Below, in pieces: positions 25,101-31,469 of a stretch of DNA of 64,000 nt. Position 1 is the stretch's first letter; the number at the start of each line of letters is the position of its first letter. The position numbers were made by a program, and so were the translations under genes. The stretch spans positions 806,001-870,000 of the forward strand of contig BQMF02000008.1 in NCBI GenBank assembly GCA_027922465.2, in the 5' to 3' direction. A model generated the notes under the pieces. That model was given only the letters and a program-made list of their open reading frames with translations, searched no databases and was not told where the DNA came from. Origin of the DNA: Turritopsis dohrnii. Its lineage: Eukaryota > Cnidaria > Hydrozoa > Anthoathecata > Oceaniidae.

Positions 25101-28100
25101 TAATTAATAAGTACCAATTCTAGAACATCACAATCTCTTCTCTAGCACAAGCCATACCACTACGTCAGTAAGCAATATTTTTTTCAATGTTTTTTAGTTT
25201 CATTAAAAATTTTAAACCAAATATGTTACTTGAAATTTCTATTATATAGTATATGTTCATAGGCACTGGTACAGACCCCTGCGTACTCGCATTTAGTATC
25301 TATCCTCATAATGCCTATTGCAGTTGTTCGTTTACCTATCCATATAGTCTCAATTTAGTTCAATTAGTATTTCCAATTCCTATCTCCCATTCACAGGGTT
25401 GCCACGTCTGGAAAAATGTCTGGAAATTGGCTTGTGTCTGGAAAAGTCTGGAAATTCTGGAAATTGTCTGGAATTTTGAGTATTTGTCTGGAAATGTCTG
25501 GAAATTTTATTTGACTAGTGTTGAAAAAAATTAAGCATACTTTGTGTATTTTCTTGTAAAATTTTAATAATTTTAATTAGCTCAAATGAACTTCTGAACA
25601 CTTGTTTACTGTCACTTTTTGCAATTGTTTAAAATGATGCTGGTGTCTTTTCTACAATTGCTTGCTTTTCTTTCAGCGACAATAAGATGTGTTGCATGAA
25701 AAGTACAACAGTGTAGGCCTTGTACAGCTGACCTTTACATCATCACTTACATTTTTCCTGATATTTTTTATTGAAATGTTACAAGTTTTCTTACTTTTTG
25801 CCTTGAAGTGAGTTAGAAAGTAGGTGAGATGTGTCATCTATAATTTTGAACATCTCAGTTAAACTTATGCTCCCAATAAGCAAAGTAGTTAATGCTACAT
25901 TTTGGTTAATATGTAACAGACACAGATCCCAAATTACCATTAGTTCAAATGAGAACAGTTCTGCTCACTTAAGAAACTTCTCCATTGCAGTATTTTCTAA
26001 AATTTATATAGCCACTGTGTCAATTTGATATTAAAACTCTGTTAAATGCACTTGCTCACCTTTCAGGTAGTTGCATTTTCATATAGATTTGTTATTTTGT
26101 TACTTTTGTTTTTGAGCAGTAGTAAGTGAAATTGACTTTTGTTAATTTATTCAACTTATTCACAACTCACATATTGAGAAGTTTTAGAGCCTGCTAATTT
26201 ACAAGGAAAAAGTAGTCGAATTTGATGTATATGAACTGATCCCTATGATATCTGATGCCCTTTACTTCTAGAAAAATGAAGTAACAGACTGTGACAGATT
26301 CTTAGTTGTTTGCTTAACAGAACATGATTTGTTTCTTTCTTTGTTTATTATATTGTTGATGATAACGTATAAAGCAAATATTCTTTTCCCTGTGACCTGA
26401 TGTTTGAAGCCATGGCAAACTCAAGAAAAGTCCTCATTTTGTCAAATTTGCTGAAGTTTGGTTATTCTAGATTCTAGAATCAGCATAATGCCTTGAAAAA
26501 CCCAAGAAATTAACTTGTCTGATTTTGGCTGCAAACCACCTGTTGATAATTTCCTTGAATTCTGTTTCGCCTCCGTATCTGTGAAATTAGCCAATAGACT
26601 TAAGTAAGTAGTGTTTTCTGAGTGTCTGGAAAAATAGTGCCTTTTTTAAGTTTTGTCTGGAAAAAATATATCATTTTTAAACTAAGATTCTGGAAAAAAA
26701 GTATCAATTGTATGGTTGTGTCTGGAAATTTTGTTGCCAAAGGTCTGTGGCAACCCTGCATTCAATTTTGTCCAATCCAACCTAGTTCATATCTCGTCAT
26801 CTATTCCATTGGTGGTCTACCAGTATCATGTTATTTTTTTTTTTAAAGTCAAGTTAATTATTTATTTTATTTTCACCTTAAAATATTGAAAATGGCAAAC
26901 AGGCCTTGCATAACCGGTTTATCTTCGTATGGCATAGGTTTTTTTTTTTTTTGTTTTTTTTGTTTGTTTTTTTATCACTTCTAGTCGCAGGGACTAGTTA
27001 TTGTCCCAATTCTGAGTCAATCTTCTAGATATCTAATTACTAACACTCTACTTACCAATTCTACTTTGCTAGCGTAGCCGGTCAGAGCATCTCACTAGTA
27101 TACATAATATTTTTATAAATATAAATATTTTTCTAGACTTTGCACATATATACCGTATTTCCTCTATTAAGCGCCCGGGCGCTTATAAAATTTTTTCGAA
27201 AATTAGGAGGGCGCTTATTGGAGGGGGGCGCTTAAAAGAGGGGGGCGCTTATAAAATTATTTCAAAAAACCCCTACAAAAAATTGTGAGAGGTGCACTGA
27301 CAGTTTTAAAAGTGTCAAATGACACCTTAAAAGGAGTCATTCTACGGTGCCTAAAACGACACCTTTAAAGGAGTCATTATTACTCCTAAAAGGGAGTCAT
27401 TCAAGAGAGTCAAGTGACACTTTCAAGGGAGTCATGATTTAATGACTCCTTTAAGAGAGTCAAAATATGACTCCCTTCGGTGCCTAAATTGACACCTTTA
27501 AGGGAGTCATAGTATAATGACTCCTTTAAAGGTGTCGTTTTAGGCACCGAAGGGAGTCATCATACTTCGACTCTCTTAAAGGAGTCATCATACTTTGACT
27601 CTCTTAAAGGAGTCATCTAGAGAAATAGAGTACAGGAAAGCAGCAACAACATAAACATAATTATAGAAAAGTACATATTTTTTGAATTATAGTGAACTCA
27701 TAAATACATCGACGCCATAATATAGTATGTGGAACTTAAAAATTGTAAAATAAAACGCTTGGAGCAGATAAAGTCTCTTTCTCTCTCATGAGTCCTGATT
27801 ATCCAAAGATTAGATAAAAACTGGTAAATAATAGAGAGAATCTAAATTTAAAATGCTGACCTCAACTTCGCCATGATAAAAACTAAATCAGAAGTTAGAT
27901 TTGAAAGAAACTTGGAGGATTGAAAAGTTTGAAAGTTGAAGTTCATACTCGGAGGAAAACAGTTATAAACAGCAAAAAAAAAAACATTCAAAACATTAAA
28001 AATTCATATTTCTTTCGTGCTGATCGACGGAGGCTCCGTCGTTGGGAAGTTTTTGAACGCTGTTGCTCCAGAAAACGAGAAACTCCTTTCGTAACTTTCA

Positions 28101-30874
28101 AGTTTGTGGTACTCGTAGTGGTTTGCTTCAGTTTGTTGTTCAGTTTAGTGGTTTGCTTCAGTTTGTCTTGTTGTTTTCCATTACCTCAAAGTCCTTATGA
28201 AAGATCTCACAAGTTAATTTGTTCACCGATTTGAACACTTCCAAACACAGCCTCCTTTTCATTAGGCTTTCAATTCACTAACATCAACCATATTCTGTAA
28301 TGATTCAAACCAATTTCAAACACTTCTAAACTTTTTACTTTCTATTTTTCATACCTCTAAAGAAATCAATAAATTTTCTTTACTTTCCAGCTCAAACATA
28401 AACGTAAACATATATATACTTAATAAAAAATACTTTCTTCCTCTCTTCGTTTTCACTGAAATTTCGCTACCATTTCGCACTGAAAAACACAAAACCATGA
28501 TTTGCCATAACTGTTTGTTGAAGGTGATGTAAAACTTTCGCGAATAATAAGCCTTTTATATCAAATAATTCACCTTCGTATCACCAGTTCGTCGTGAATG
28601 AAAATGAAGAATTTCGAAAAGAACGCCGTTGTTGTAGTTTCTTCGATTTCGATTCGATTTCGAACACAAACACATACAATTTAAGGGTATCTATAATCCC
28701 TGCGAAAAGAGTGATCTTGAATACAGAACTCTAAAGCGCTCACAAAAGTAATGACTGAGGAAGTTAAATTTAAATGTCAGATAAAGAAATAATGAACAGT
28801 AGAATTTCACCCGAGTAAATGTCGCTCAAATGTTTACAAATATTAAAATTTATTTAAATCTATCACTCTCTAAATAAAAATGGAATGCAATGTTTATGCT
28901 TAAACAGATTTTTATACTCTAGCATTATTTGCTAAGTTTAATAATTGGAAATCATTCATAACAGATGGACCTGATATGAGCGACAGTAGTAGAGAAATGT
29001 ATAAATTTCAACAATCATTGAACGTCCACAACAATCATTGAACATCCACAACAATCATTGAACGTCCACAACAATCATTGAACGTCCACAATAATCATTG
29101 AACGCAAATGAAGGAGTCAAATGACTCCTTTTTGGTACTCATTTTAAATGACACCTTTTAGGGAGTCATTTTGACTCCTTTTAGGTACGCAAGGATTACA
29201 TGACTCCTCAAAGGAGTCAAAATGACTCCCACAAAAGGAGTCATTGCAAGATAATTTTAAATGATACCTTTTAAGGAGTCATTTTGACTTCTTAACGGAG
29301 TCATAAAGGAGTCTTTTCGCAAAGAGTATGTTTTAGGAGTCAATTGACTCCTTGAAATTTATCAGGTTAAAAATAAATACTTATTTCCACTTTTATTATT
29401 TTCTATAAAAACTATGTACAGAAAACAGAAGAAATATCAGGTATGGTTCATGTAATGTTTTCCAACTCTATATCTATGTCGCCATCTTCTTCTTAATCGG
29501 AGTCTATTAGAATGTTTGGATCATCTTCCATGTCTCGTTGAAAAGATCTACAAGCAGTTGGCTGACTGTTTTGGCTAGTTTCTAATAAGCGCCGGGGCGC
29601 TTATCTAGGATTTTGACTCTAACATTGTAACTCTAATAACTGCCCGGGCGCTTATTAGAGGGGGGCGCTTATAAAATTATTTTTGGATTAACAGGGGCGC
29701 TTATTAGAGGGGGGCGCTTAAAAGAGGGGGGCGCTAAAAAGAGGAAATACGGTACTATATAATATTTTCAGCTGAAGAGCTAAATGTAAATTTTGGAGAT
29801 TGAAATATACCATTATTATTGTTATTATTATTATTATCATTATTATTAACAATTAAACAGTAAAATAACACAATCACTTCAATAAAATCTGAAATGCTAA
29901 GTAATTTTTAAAAATAAGCAGGAAAAGGAAAACATAGCAACAACTTCCAACATGTTTAATTGACTTTCGGACACCCGTAAAGTATTTAAAATACTCGTAG
30001 TTTTTTCCTCCTCGTCCTAATGTACTACTCCAAGTTTATGAACGATTTCGTGTAACATTTACATGACATCGTTGCCGAATCACAATTTCGGCCAAATTTG
30101 GAATTTCAGTTGACCAATTTTCATAAAAATTTGCACAGGTTTGACTAAAATTTGGGTAATTTTATATAAGCCAAACACATTTGGAAGGTGCTGATTTTGA
30201 ATTTGGCAGTCATTTTGTCAAATTTGACTAAAATTGGGTAATTCAGAACGAAATTTCAAAAGCGACTTCTTGTTTATATTTACAACGCCTTGAACTAACT
30301 GAAACCATGCCAAATAGAAAAATGGTATGACACAGGTATTAATGATTTCTAAACCAAACGTAGAAACGTAACAAATATTTACGAAGAACTAAAGTAACTA
30401 GAAATCTTATATAAATCTTAATTATATAAATCTTAATTAACTTCAATCGCAGTCTTATGTAAATTTAATTTGCTATTCATCGACGATTTCTGTAGACTGG
30501 AGTGCTGTCAAACTCGCCTGAATATCATTTTGCAGTTCGTCGAAATGCTGATGTGAGGAAAGAATTCGTTTTTAATACAACCGAGGAACTTCTAGATGCC
30601 GTGGCGCGGAAAATAATTACCATAGGATTGTTGAATATCGCACTTGCCGCTGAATATGAAGATGAAATTGCTAGTCGGAACTTGAAAATTGGAAACGTCC
30701 TGAAATCAAGCGGTGATCTGGGGATAGTTTTAAGTGGTGGTATGGAGGCTATACAACAGGAAGTTCGCAGTTTTATGTTCAGCAGGAAAACCTACATTGA
30801 CCAATACATCGGGAACAACACTGCAGCTCTTCATGTGAGCTTCCCTTTTAAGGTCGTCGTCGTCGTCGTCGTCG

Positions 30875-30927
<53 letters not shown>

Positions 30928-31469
30928 ATTTAAAGATGTTTAAGTTGCACTGTTTATTTTTAGCCTTCGAAAACATCCACCGAAACGAAAATATTTTCTG
31001 AGGAGGAAGCGATCACTCTGATCTTGAAGTTTGTGATGGGCATGGGAGGTTTGATTACCTGCGGGATAATCAGTTGGCTCATCCGTAACTGCCGAAGACA
31101 CCACAAAGTTAATGTAATAGGTATGTGAGTCTTTAGTCCAAACTAATCTTGTCTCACGAATAATATTCAGATGCGAATAGATTGTGTTGAATTATTTTTT
31201 CCTTAGACCATCCACTCACATCCGAAGAATATTACTGCCAACTGAGCAAAGTGATTGACAGTTTTGTACATTCAATCAATACTCGTGCTATTGCATTAGA
31301 TAAAAAACACTTCGAAGATCTTGAGACGTTGGCGTATTTGAGGAAAAATTATAGACGCTTGCTTTTAAGAACTGGCTTCGAAAAAGATACCATCGAGAAA
31401 GGTTTTGAGAAGAACAGACTGAAGGCTGTGAAGAAAGTCATCCAGAAAAGTCAATTTGATGATTTGTGA
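985..31469 (+). CDS. giant adhesion-ectodomain receptor channel (5' partial)
   Basis: One gene, 5' incomplete. From 2203 to the stop at 31469 the joined exons stay open for about 4,213 codons, and every junction is phase-compatible. Exons: 985-1132, 1666-1802 (uncertain), 2203-2607, 3912-4319, 4837-5178, 5296-5730, 5766-5999, 6414-6635, 6797-7300, 7444-7791, 8926-9264, 9346-9867, 9995-10248, 10327-10453, 10553-10934, 11025-11151, 11242-11446, 11594-11701, 11773-12384, 12472-12626, 12740-12822, 12899-13041, 13439-13735, 13908-14258, 14410-14736, 14861-15589, 15779-16081, 16194-16508, 17177-17494, 17566-17895, 17994-18164, 18369-18692, 18824-18976, 19084-19257, 19545-19721, 19793-19902, 19972-20042, 20165-20307, 20384-20689, 20982-21275, 21359-21661, 21740-22215, 22297-22394, 22650-22806, 30496-30834, 30964-31120, 31207-31469. 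The ectodomain is a string of adhesion and carbohydrate-binding modules. The C-terminus has glutamate-receptor topology with a TVGYGD filter. I infer a surface channel opened by a ligand or by adhesion force; no named orthologue is recognised. A possible poly(A) signal ATTAAA lies near 31572. Confidence 0.85.
1666..1802 (+). CDS. Cys-rich exon, boundaries uncertain
   Basis: The open frame after the acceptor at 1665 reads VSCKSLYCAIRQNAEQYW and onward, resembling the start of a PAN/apple-type Cys-rich module. The frame meets a TAA at 1907. A donor at 1803 (gtacca) is the only one I found that leaves phase 1, as required by the exon at 2203. The upstream phase (2) does not match the exon ending at 1132. 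Treat this as a candidate exon. Confidence 0.35.
2203..2607 (+). CDS. ectodomain module of unknown family
   Basis: A phase 1-1 exon of 135 residues with good splice sites (tattatag, then gtgagt). It has two nearby cysteines in its middle and a C-terminal stretch rich in aromatic and beta-strand-like residues (DEIHVWFQDN). No family is recognised. Its symmetry and position indicate a self-contained extracellular module. The preceding intron (1803-2202, 400 bp) shows nothing notable. Confidence 0.7.
3007..3487. mobile_element. MITE with 26-bp terminal inverted repeats
   Basis: The ends 3007-3032 and 3462-3487 are inverted copies (25 of 26 bases), of the form ATACAC-A/G-ATTTTTTTTTATAAGCAAC. The interior repeats the word GTTGCTTAA several times in both halves. 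It has no coding capacity and lies in the intron 2608-3911 of the giant gene. The open stretch at 3583-3882 downstream of it is not supported as a gene. Confidence 0.75.
3912..4319 (+). CDS. Cys-rich ectodomain module, unrecognised
   Basis: A phase 1-1 exon of 136 residues (tttatag acceptor, gtaagt donor) with about seven cysteines, including DTGLCIKPDC and a following SPGC. It looks like a disulfide-bonded extracellular module but matches no family I can name. The phase-compatible next exon is the C-type lectin exon at 4837. Confidence 0.7.
4378..4640 (+). pseudogene. possible relic or alternative Cys-rich exon
   Basis: After the acceptor at 4377 a short reading continues in the frame of the previous exon for 22 codons, then reaches a stop or a gt donor at 4441. 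Beyond it a second frame reads DNCLKQLKTMNAEC, a stop, then GCVKEYYMDYCYYD. This looks like a Cys-rich module interrupted by stops. It does not fit the phase of the lectin exon at 4837, so I left it out of the main model. Confidence 0.3.
4837..5178 (+). CDS. C-type lectin-like domain exon
   Basis: One phase 1-1 exon encodes a complete C-type lectin-like fold: the first conserved Cys in ARNKCRQRGG, a FWLSLF strand, then HECVAAD, WFAIPC and FYICQC as the later cysteines. The calcium-site motifs are altered: NEPSDHE sits where EPN is usual, and WFAIPC replaces WND. Calcium-dependent sugar binding is therefore doubtful, and protein or other ligand binding is as likely. Confidence 0.85.
5296..5730 (+). 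CDS. LamG/pentraxin-like domain exon
   Basis: A phase 1-1 exon of 145 residues. Its core reads FYDIIMSWYKKEDLIKLYLN followed by GDLVAS, the typical strand pair of a concanavalin A-like (LamG) fold, with hydrophobic strands before it. This is the first of three such jelly-roll domains in the protein. Confidence 0.7.
5766..5999 (+). CDS. small Cys-rich exon after a 35-nt intron
   Basis: A phase 1-1 exon of 78 residues with four cysteines (FCIYDD, YSCLRY, NGCID, SLCQD). The family is not recognised. The only phase-correct acceptor I found leaves an intron of 35 nt (5731-5765), unusually short for an animal. Two later acceptors (5793, 5820) break the frame. The exon ends at a gtatta donor. Confidence 0.6.
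6414..6635 (+). CDS. PAN/WSC-like Cys-rich domain exon
   Basis: A phase 1-1 exon of 74 residues with five visible cysteines, among them VYCQTG, DCLISCY, KCFCEKE and HVCFIK. The Cys-x3-Cys pair followed by a CFC-type motif is typical of WSC and PAN-like carbohydrate or protein binding domains. The flanking introns (6000-6413, 6636-6796) show nothing notable. Confidence 0.65.
6797..7300 (+). CDS. beta-rich module, DNRLRE-like (tentative)
   Basis: A phase 1-1 exon of 168 residues. It reads RSCFFAFNSIAIPKITEV, then HAWLKFKVL, and later Q-V-DLVDDE, recalling DNRLRE-type jelly-roll modules, in which a strand-forming FDLSSIP-like segment precedes A-L-LYV. The match is weak and the call is a guess at fold level. 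The second propeller exon is followed by a related module at 9346. Confidence 0.4.
7444..9264 (+). CDS. two tectonin/tachylectin-like propeller exons
   Basis: Exons 7444-7791 and 8926-9264, both phase 1-1. Each has short repeats of the type 'strand, GKIYGL/LFAVMK, strand, W': for example VANGKIYGLRNYKIFECV and HIYNWDD in the first, and NQLFAVMKTKLYLLL with NIWECV in the second. This is the pattern of tectonin or tachylectin-2 type beta-propellers, which bind sugars. The 1.1-kb intron between them (7792-8925) holds no feature I can support. Confidence 0.5.
9346..9867 (+). CDS. second beta-rich ectodomain module
   Basis: A phase 1-1 exon of 174 residues resembling the exon at 6797 in length and strand pattern (HLFEFSLSVN, ASFYVKTATAF, WTPGDNVIFAIWND). 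The two probably descend from one module that now brackets the propeller pair. Family not established. Confidence 0.5.
9995..10453 (+). CDS. MAM domain (two exons)
   Basis: Exons 9995-10248 and 10327-10453, joined in phase 0. The first gives the SLQENVMFWLYIAGND and KLWLI strands. The second gives HYGLRCQAAIDDITVG, a clear MAM signature (YG--C--AIDDI). MAM domains mediate adhesion and receptor clustering. The pair starts and ends in phase 1. Confidence 0.8.
10553..11446 (+). CDS. LamG domain (three exons)
   Basis: Exons 10553-10934, 11025-11151 and 11242-11446, joined through phases 2 and 0. The fold reads FESEFTIMLHFKLD, RRIFSFGSND, then VVHQWHFLVLLYKDDKIKIM, and ends with FFYGELSCFQAYN: the W--L strand and the G-LS-FQ-YN ending of a LamG/concanavalin A-like domain. 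The donor at 11447 (gtttca) is weak, but the frame supports it. Confidence 0.75.
11594..11701 (+). CDS. short EGF-like exon
   Basis: A phase 1-1 exon of 36 residues with KCVNGG, RECLCE and DDC, an EGF-like spacing that keeps only four cysteines. It separates two LamG domains, the alternation seen in neurexin, agrin and other LamG proteins. Confidence 0.6.
11773..12384 (+). CDS. LamG-like domain exon
   Basis: A phase 1-1 exon of 204 residues with a concanavalin A-like pattern: SILYISFEDR, then CKDGFLIGFWMKL, KIFNFGYLDISI and IFYISLLVTPNG with INGND. This is the third LamG-type module. A phase-1 SEA-like domain follows. Confidence 0.65.
12472..13041 (+). CDS. SEA domain 1 (three exons)
   Basis: Exons 12472-12626, 12740-12822 and 12899-13041, joined through phase 0 then phase 2. 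The strand order (FIGSTNIRKKFTQLKFTL, a helix, VHDFLNSASNY, then DKFVFTVNVNFHYVS) fits a SEA domain. The GS autocleavage motif is absent at the turn (LDDKFVF), so this copy is probably uncleaved. Its internal intron phases match the second SEA domain. Confidence 0.6.
13439..15589 (+). CDS. fibronectin type III domains 1-5
   Basis: Exons 13439-13735, 13908-14258, 14410-14736 and 14861-15589, all phase 1-1. The last exon carries two domains. FN3 signatures include SIMSLQPFTNYSIFVGTMND, LDRLIPYTYYKLLVSG, MVSWQHLD and LKKYSNYTAVIYVENNVGFG. The first exon is the least typical. Many N-x-S/T sequons mark a glycosylated extracellular surface. Confidence 0.85.
15779..17895 (+). CDS. fibronectin type III domains 6-9
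   Basis: Exons 15779-16081, 16194-16508, 17177-17494 and 17566-17895, all phase 1-1, one FN3 each. Typical words are DGPPTKI near the start, ANGIIIGYEVEF, FDQLYPATNYTLSLSGCTA, TYYHVYVAASTYIGFGP and LNTNYSVWLAAFTVGGTGP. Each begins with the usual P-x-x-P entry and ends with the G-G-P loop. Confidence 0.9.
16833..17125. mobile_element. foldback MITE, 84-bp arms
   Basis: 16833-16916 and 17040-17125 are near-perfect inverted copies, differing at a handful of positions, around a loop of about 120 bp. The arms include CTACAAGCTTTCGGA and TGATCACGTATTAAAA. It lies in the intron 16509-17176 of the giant gene and has no coding capacity. The transcript could form a long hairpin. Confidence 0.85.
17994..18164 (+). 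CDS. TSP1 repeat 1
   Basis: A phase 1-1 exon encoding one thrombospondin type 1 repeat: the WTSWTEWGSCDKSC start, LRLRWC, GGKDCEG and TRTCNDFPC. All six cysteines and the tryptophan ladder are present, making tryptophan C-mannosylation possible. A non-TSP Cys-rich module separates it from the next three repeats. Confidence 0.93.
18369..18692 (+). CDS. Cys-rich module between TSP1 repeats
   Basis: A phase 1-1 exon of 108 residues with nine cysteines, beginning PGADCDRTCPS and ending RRLCYCVDKG. It is not a TSP1 repeat, and I cannot name the family. The RLCYC ending recalls Cys-rich modules that accompany TSP1 repeats in invertebrate proteins, but that is only an impression. Confidence 0.7.
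18824..19721 (+). CDS. TSP1 repeats 2-4
   Basis: Exons 18824-18976, 19084-19257 and 19545-19721, each phase 1-1 and each one TSP1 repeat: WAPWSECSVTCAGGRKRRF; WGEWGGYSACSRSCGFGKQ followed by GGKECEG; and WSEWVWEPMCTQPCGIGG followed by GKECVG. The middle repeat lacks an in-frame ATG and is easy to miss. TSP1 repeats bind glycosaminoglycans and matrix. Confidence 0.92.
19793..20307 (+). CDS. SEA domain 2 with GSVIV cleavage-type motif
   Basis: Exons 19793-19902, 19972-20042 and 20165-20307, joined through phase 0 then 2, as in SEA domain 1. The turn reads EKGSVIVNFTITYD, with the codons for Gly-Ser at 20169-20174. SEA domains that self-cleave (mucins, some adhesion receptors) do so between G and S of GSVVV-type motifs, leaving two non-covalently held chains. 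If active, the large adhesive part would be held to the channel by the SEA fold alone. Cleavage is inferred, not shown. Confidence 0.75.
20384..21661 (+). CDS. fibronectin type III domains 10-12
   Basis: Exons 20384-20689, 20982-21275 and 21359-21661, phase 1-1. FN3 words are ITVKWDPLD with LSHLAAGRMYGIRMLVSS, LYLSWNAIP with LKPFTWYHLSVTGYTSAG, and IIISWDQIP with LLPYSEYKFNIYGFSKEG. These domains form the membrane-proximal stalk between the cleavable SEA domain and the ligand-binding-like region. Confidence 0.92.
21740..22215 (+). CDS. S1-like ligand-binding half and TM1
   Basis: This 158-residue exon follows a Cys-rich start (TCKCPPKI). The segment YANVDPHNESIATGLFPTLI resembles the start of the glutamate-receptor S1 lobe, and VDTFSGMYPFIVVAESKGIA resembles its DFS-PF--G-- segment. 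The conserved agonist-binding arginine of S1 is not obvious, so glutamate may not be the ligand. The last 30 or so residues (AIASSWPLVIVLCLMAVIVG and onward) form TM1. The exon ends in phase 0. Confidence 0.65.
22297..22806 (+). CDS. potassium-type pore loop (TVGYGD) and TM2
   Basis: Exons 22297-22394 and 22650-22806. The first ends GIWTAVVTMTTVG and the second continues YGDFTP, rebuilding the K+ filter TVGYGD across a phase-2 intron that splits the first filter glycine codon. TM2 is MIVWVLVSLVGVSIFMGTIS. Pore helix, filter and TM2 spacing follow two-TM K+ channels and bacterial GluR0-type receptors; animal glutamate receptors have lost this filter. The 255-bp intron contains a 16-bp tandem repeat. 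Confidence 0.9.
22459..22542. repeat. 16-bp minisatellite in pore intron
   Basis: About five copies of a unit of the form GAACTTGCATTTAAAC, the first slightly divergent (GAAC for AAAC). It lies in the small intron that interrupts the filter codons. Confidence 0.95.
23057..23949. mobile_element. MITE-like element, 23-bp inverted ends
   Basis: TTAAGGTTACTGTAAAGGAA and its complement end the element at 23057-23079 and 23927-23949. The interior repeats the word CTGTGTCACAGG and relatives (near 23453, 23530, 23733). It has no coding capacity. TTAA at both edges could be part of the terminal repeat or a target site, as in piggyBac-type insertion. Confidence 0.75.
24088..24525. mobile_element. MITE, TACCTTATCGGT family, copy 1
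   Basis: Imperfect inverted ends TACCTTATCGGTAAAAACTTTG (24088-24109) and its complement (24504-24525). The inner sequence is rich in CGACGAAAA words on both strands. The same terminal sequence bounds the element at 40548, so this is a dispersed family. Confidence 0.8.
25056..25099. repeat. 44-bp direct repeat, left copy
   Basis: A 44-bp word starting ATATCTAATTACTAACACTC and ending TTTGCTAG recurs identically at 27029-27072. The two copies bracket the hAT-like element and lie just before the element at 27151. The origin is unclear. Confidence 0.9.
25394..26758. mobile_element. hAT-like non-autonomous element
   Basis: The ends are CAGGGTTGCCAC and its complement (12 bp), a terminus typical of hAT-like elements. 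CATTCA directly flanks both sides, which may be all or part of a target duplication (hAT normally makes 8 bp). GTCTGGAAA and close variants occur about seven times after the left end and four times before the right end, all in one orientation, probably as transposase-binding repeats. No transposase is encoded. Confidence 0.75.
27029..27072. repeat. 44-bp direct repeat, right copy
   Basis: Identical to 25056-25099. It lies between the hAT-like element and the element that starts at 27151. Confidence 0.9.
27151..29754. mobile_element. 2.6-kb element with GCGCTTA ends and GAGTCA arrays
   Basis: The terminal inverted repeats begin TACCGTATTTCCTC (27151) and end with its complement (29754). Each end carries several copies of a GGGGCGCTTA/TAAGCGCCC word. 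Inside, 27301-27620 and 29108-29350 are two arrays of GGAGTCA/TGACTCC words on both strands, often as palindromes such as GGAGTCAAATGACTCC. The core 27620-29000 shows no transposase. Neither array is explained by coding. This looks like a non-autonomous DNA transposon with subterminal protein-binding arrays. Confidence 0.75.
29010..29105. repeat. 20-bp minisatellite
   Basis: Nearly five head-to-tail copies of AACAATCATTGAACGTCCAC with one or two substitutions, just before the right GAGTCA array of the 27151 element. Confidence 0.95.
29956..30280 (+). repeat. dispersed repeat, copy 1
   Basis: Shares a long block with 33268-33700, including the words GGACACCCGT, GTATTTAAAATAC, a CTCC-rich run and TTTACATGACATCGTTGCCGA, ending near CTTCTTGTT. 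Both copies have the same orientation. This copy lies in the giant intron. No coding is seen. Confidence 0.75.
30496..30834 (+). CDS. S2-like ligand-binding half
   Basis: A phase 0-0 exon of 113 residues placed between TM2 and TM3, where glutamate receptors carry S2. It reads TTEELLDAVARKIITIGLLN, then ALAAEYEDEI, then LKIGNVLKSSGDLGIVLSGG and a helix with EVRSF, following the S2 order (helix, A-I-D, then VG-F-S-GYGIAL-KGS). The acceptor is at 30494-30495. Homology is inferred from order and position, and sequence identity is low. Confidence 0.65.
30855..30929. repeat. GTC/GTT triplet microsatellite
   Basis: Six or so GTC triplets followed by a long GTT run in the intron 30835-30963. It makes an artificial poly-valine reading and is not part of the protein. 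Confidence 0.97.
30964..31469 (+). CDS. TM3 and cytosolic tail, stop
   Basis: Exons 30964-31120 and 31207-31469. After a short linker, TM3 reads LILKFVMGMGGLITCGIISW and is followed by the basic stop-transfer RNCRRHHK. The cytosolic tail is about 95 residues, rich in lysine and charged helix, and ends at TGA 31469. No PDZ ligand or kinase domain is apparent. The three-TM pattern with a re-entrant loop gives an extracellular N-terminus and cytosolic C-terminus. Confidence 0.85.

Larger units (their letters stand above)
22807..30495. other. 7.7-kb transposon-filled intron
   Basis: Intron between the TM2 exon (donor gtagat at 22807) and the S2-like exon (acceptor ctgtag at 30495). It is more than ten times longer than most introns of this gene. 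It holds the elements listed at 23057, 24088, 25394, 27151, 29010 and 29956. No coding exon is supported inside; open stretches at 22897, 25253, 26622 and 27920 are unremarkable. Confidence 0.8.

Noticed and set aside
27920..28234. 104-residue open frame in the 2.6-kb transposon
   Set aside because: Low-complexity Arg/Lys then Phe/Val-rich reading, with no motif or partner exon; chance frame.
29010..29105. CRISPR-like array
   Set aside because: The copies are contiguous, with no unique spacers. It is a simple minisatellite within an animal intron.
30835..30963. poly-valine C-terminus after the S2-like exon
   Set aside because: It is the translation of a GTC/GTT microsatellite in an intron; a good gtgagc donor precedes it.
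985..31469. annotation as a simple receptor tyrosine phosphatase or Down-syndrome-type adhesion protein because of the FN3 array
   Set aside because: No phosphatase or immunoglobulin domain is present, and the C-terminus is a three-TM channel with a TVGYGD pore.
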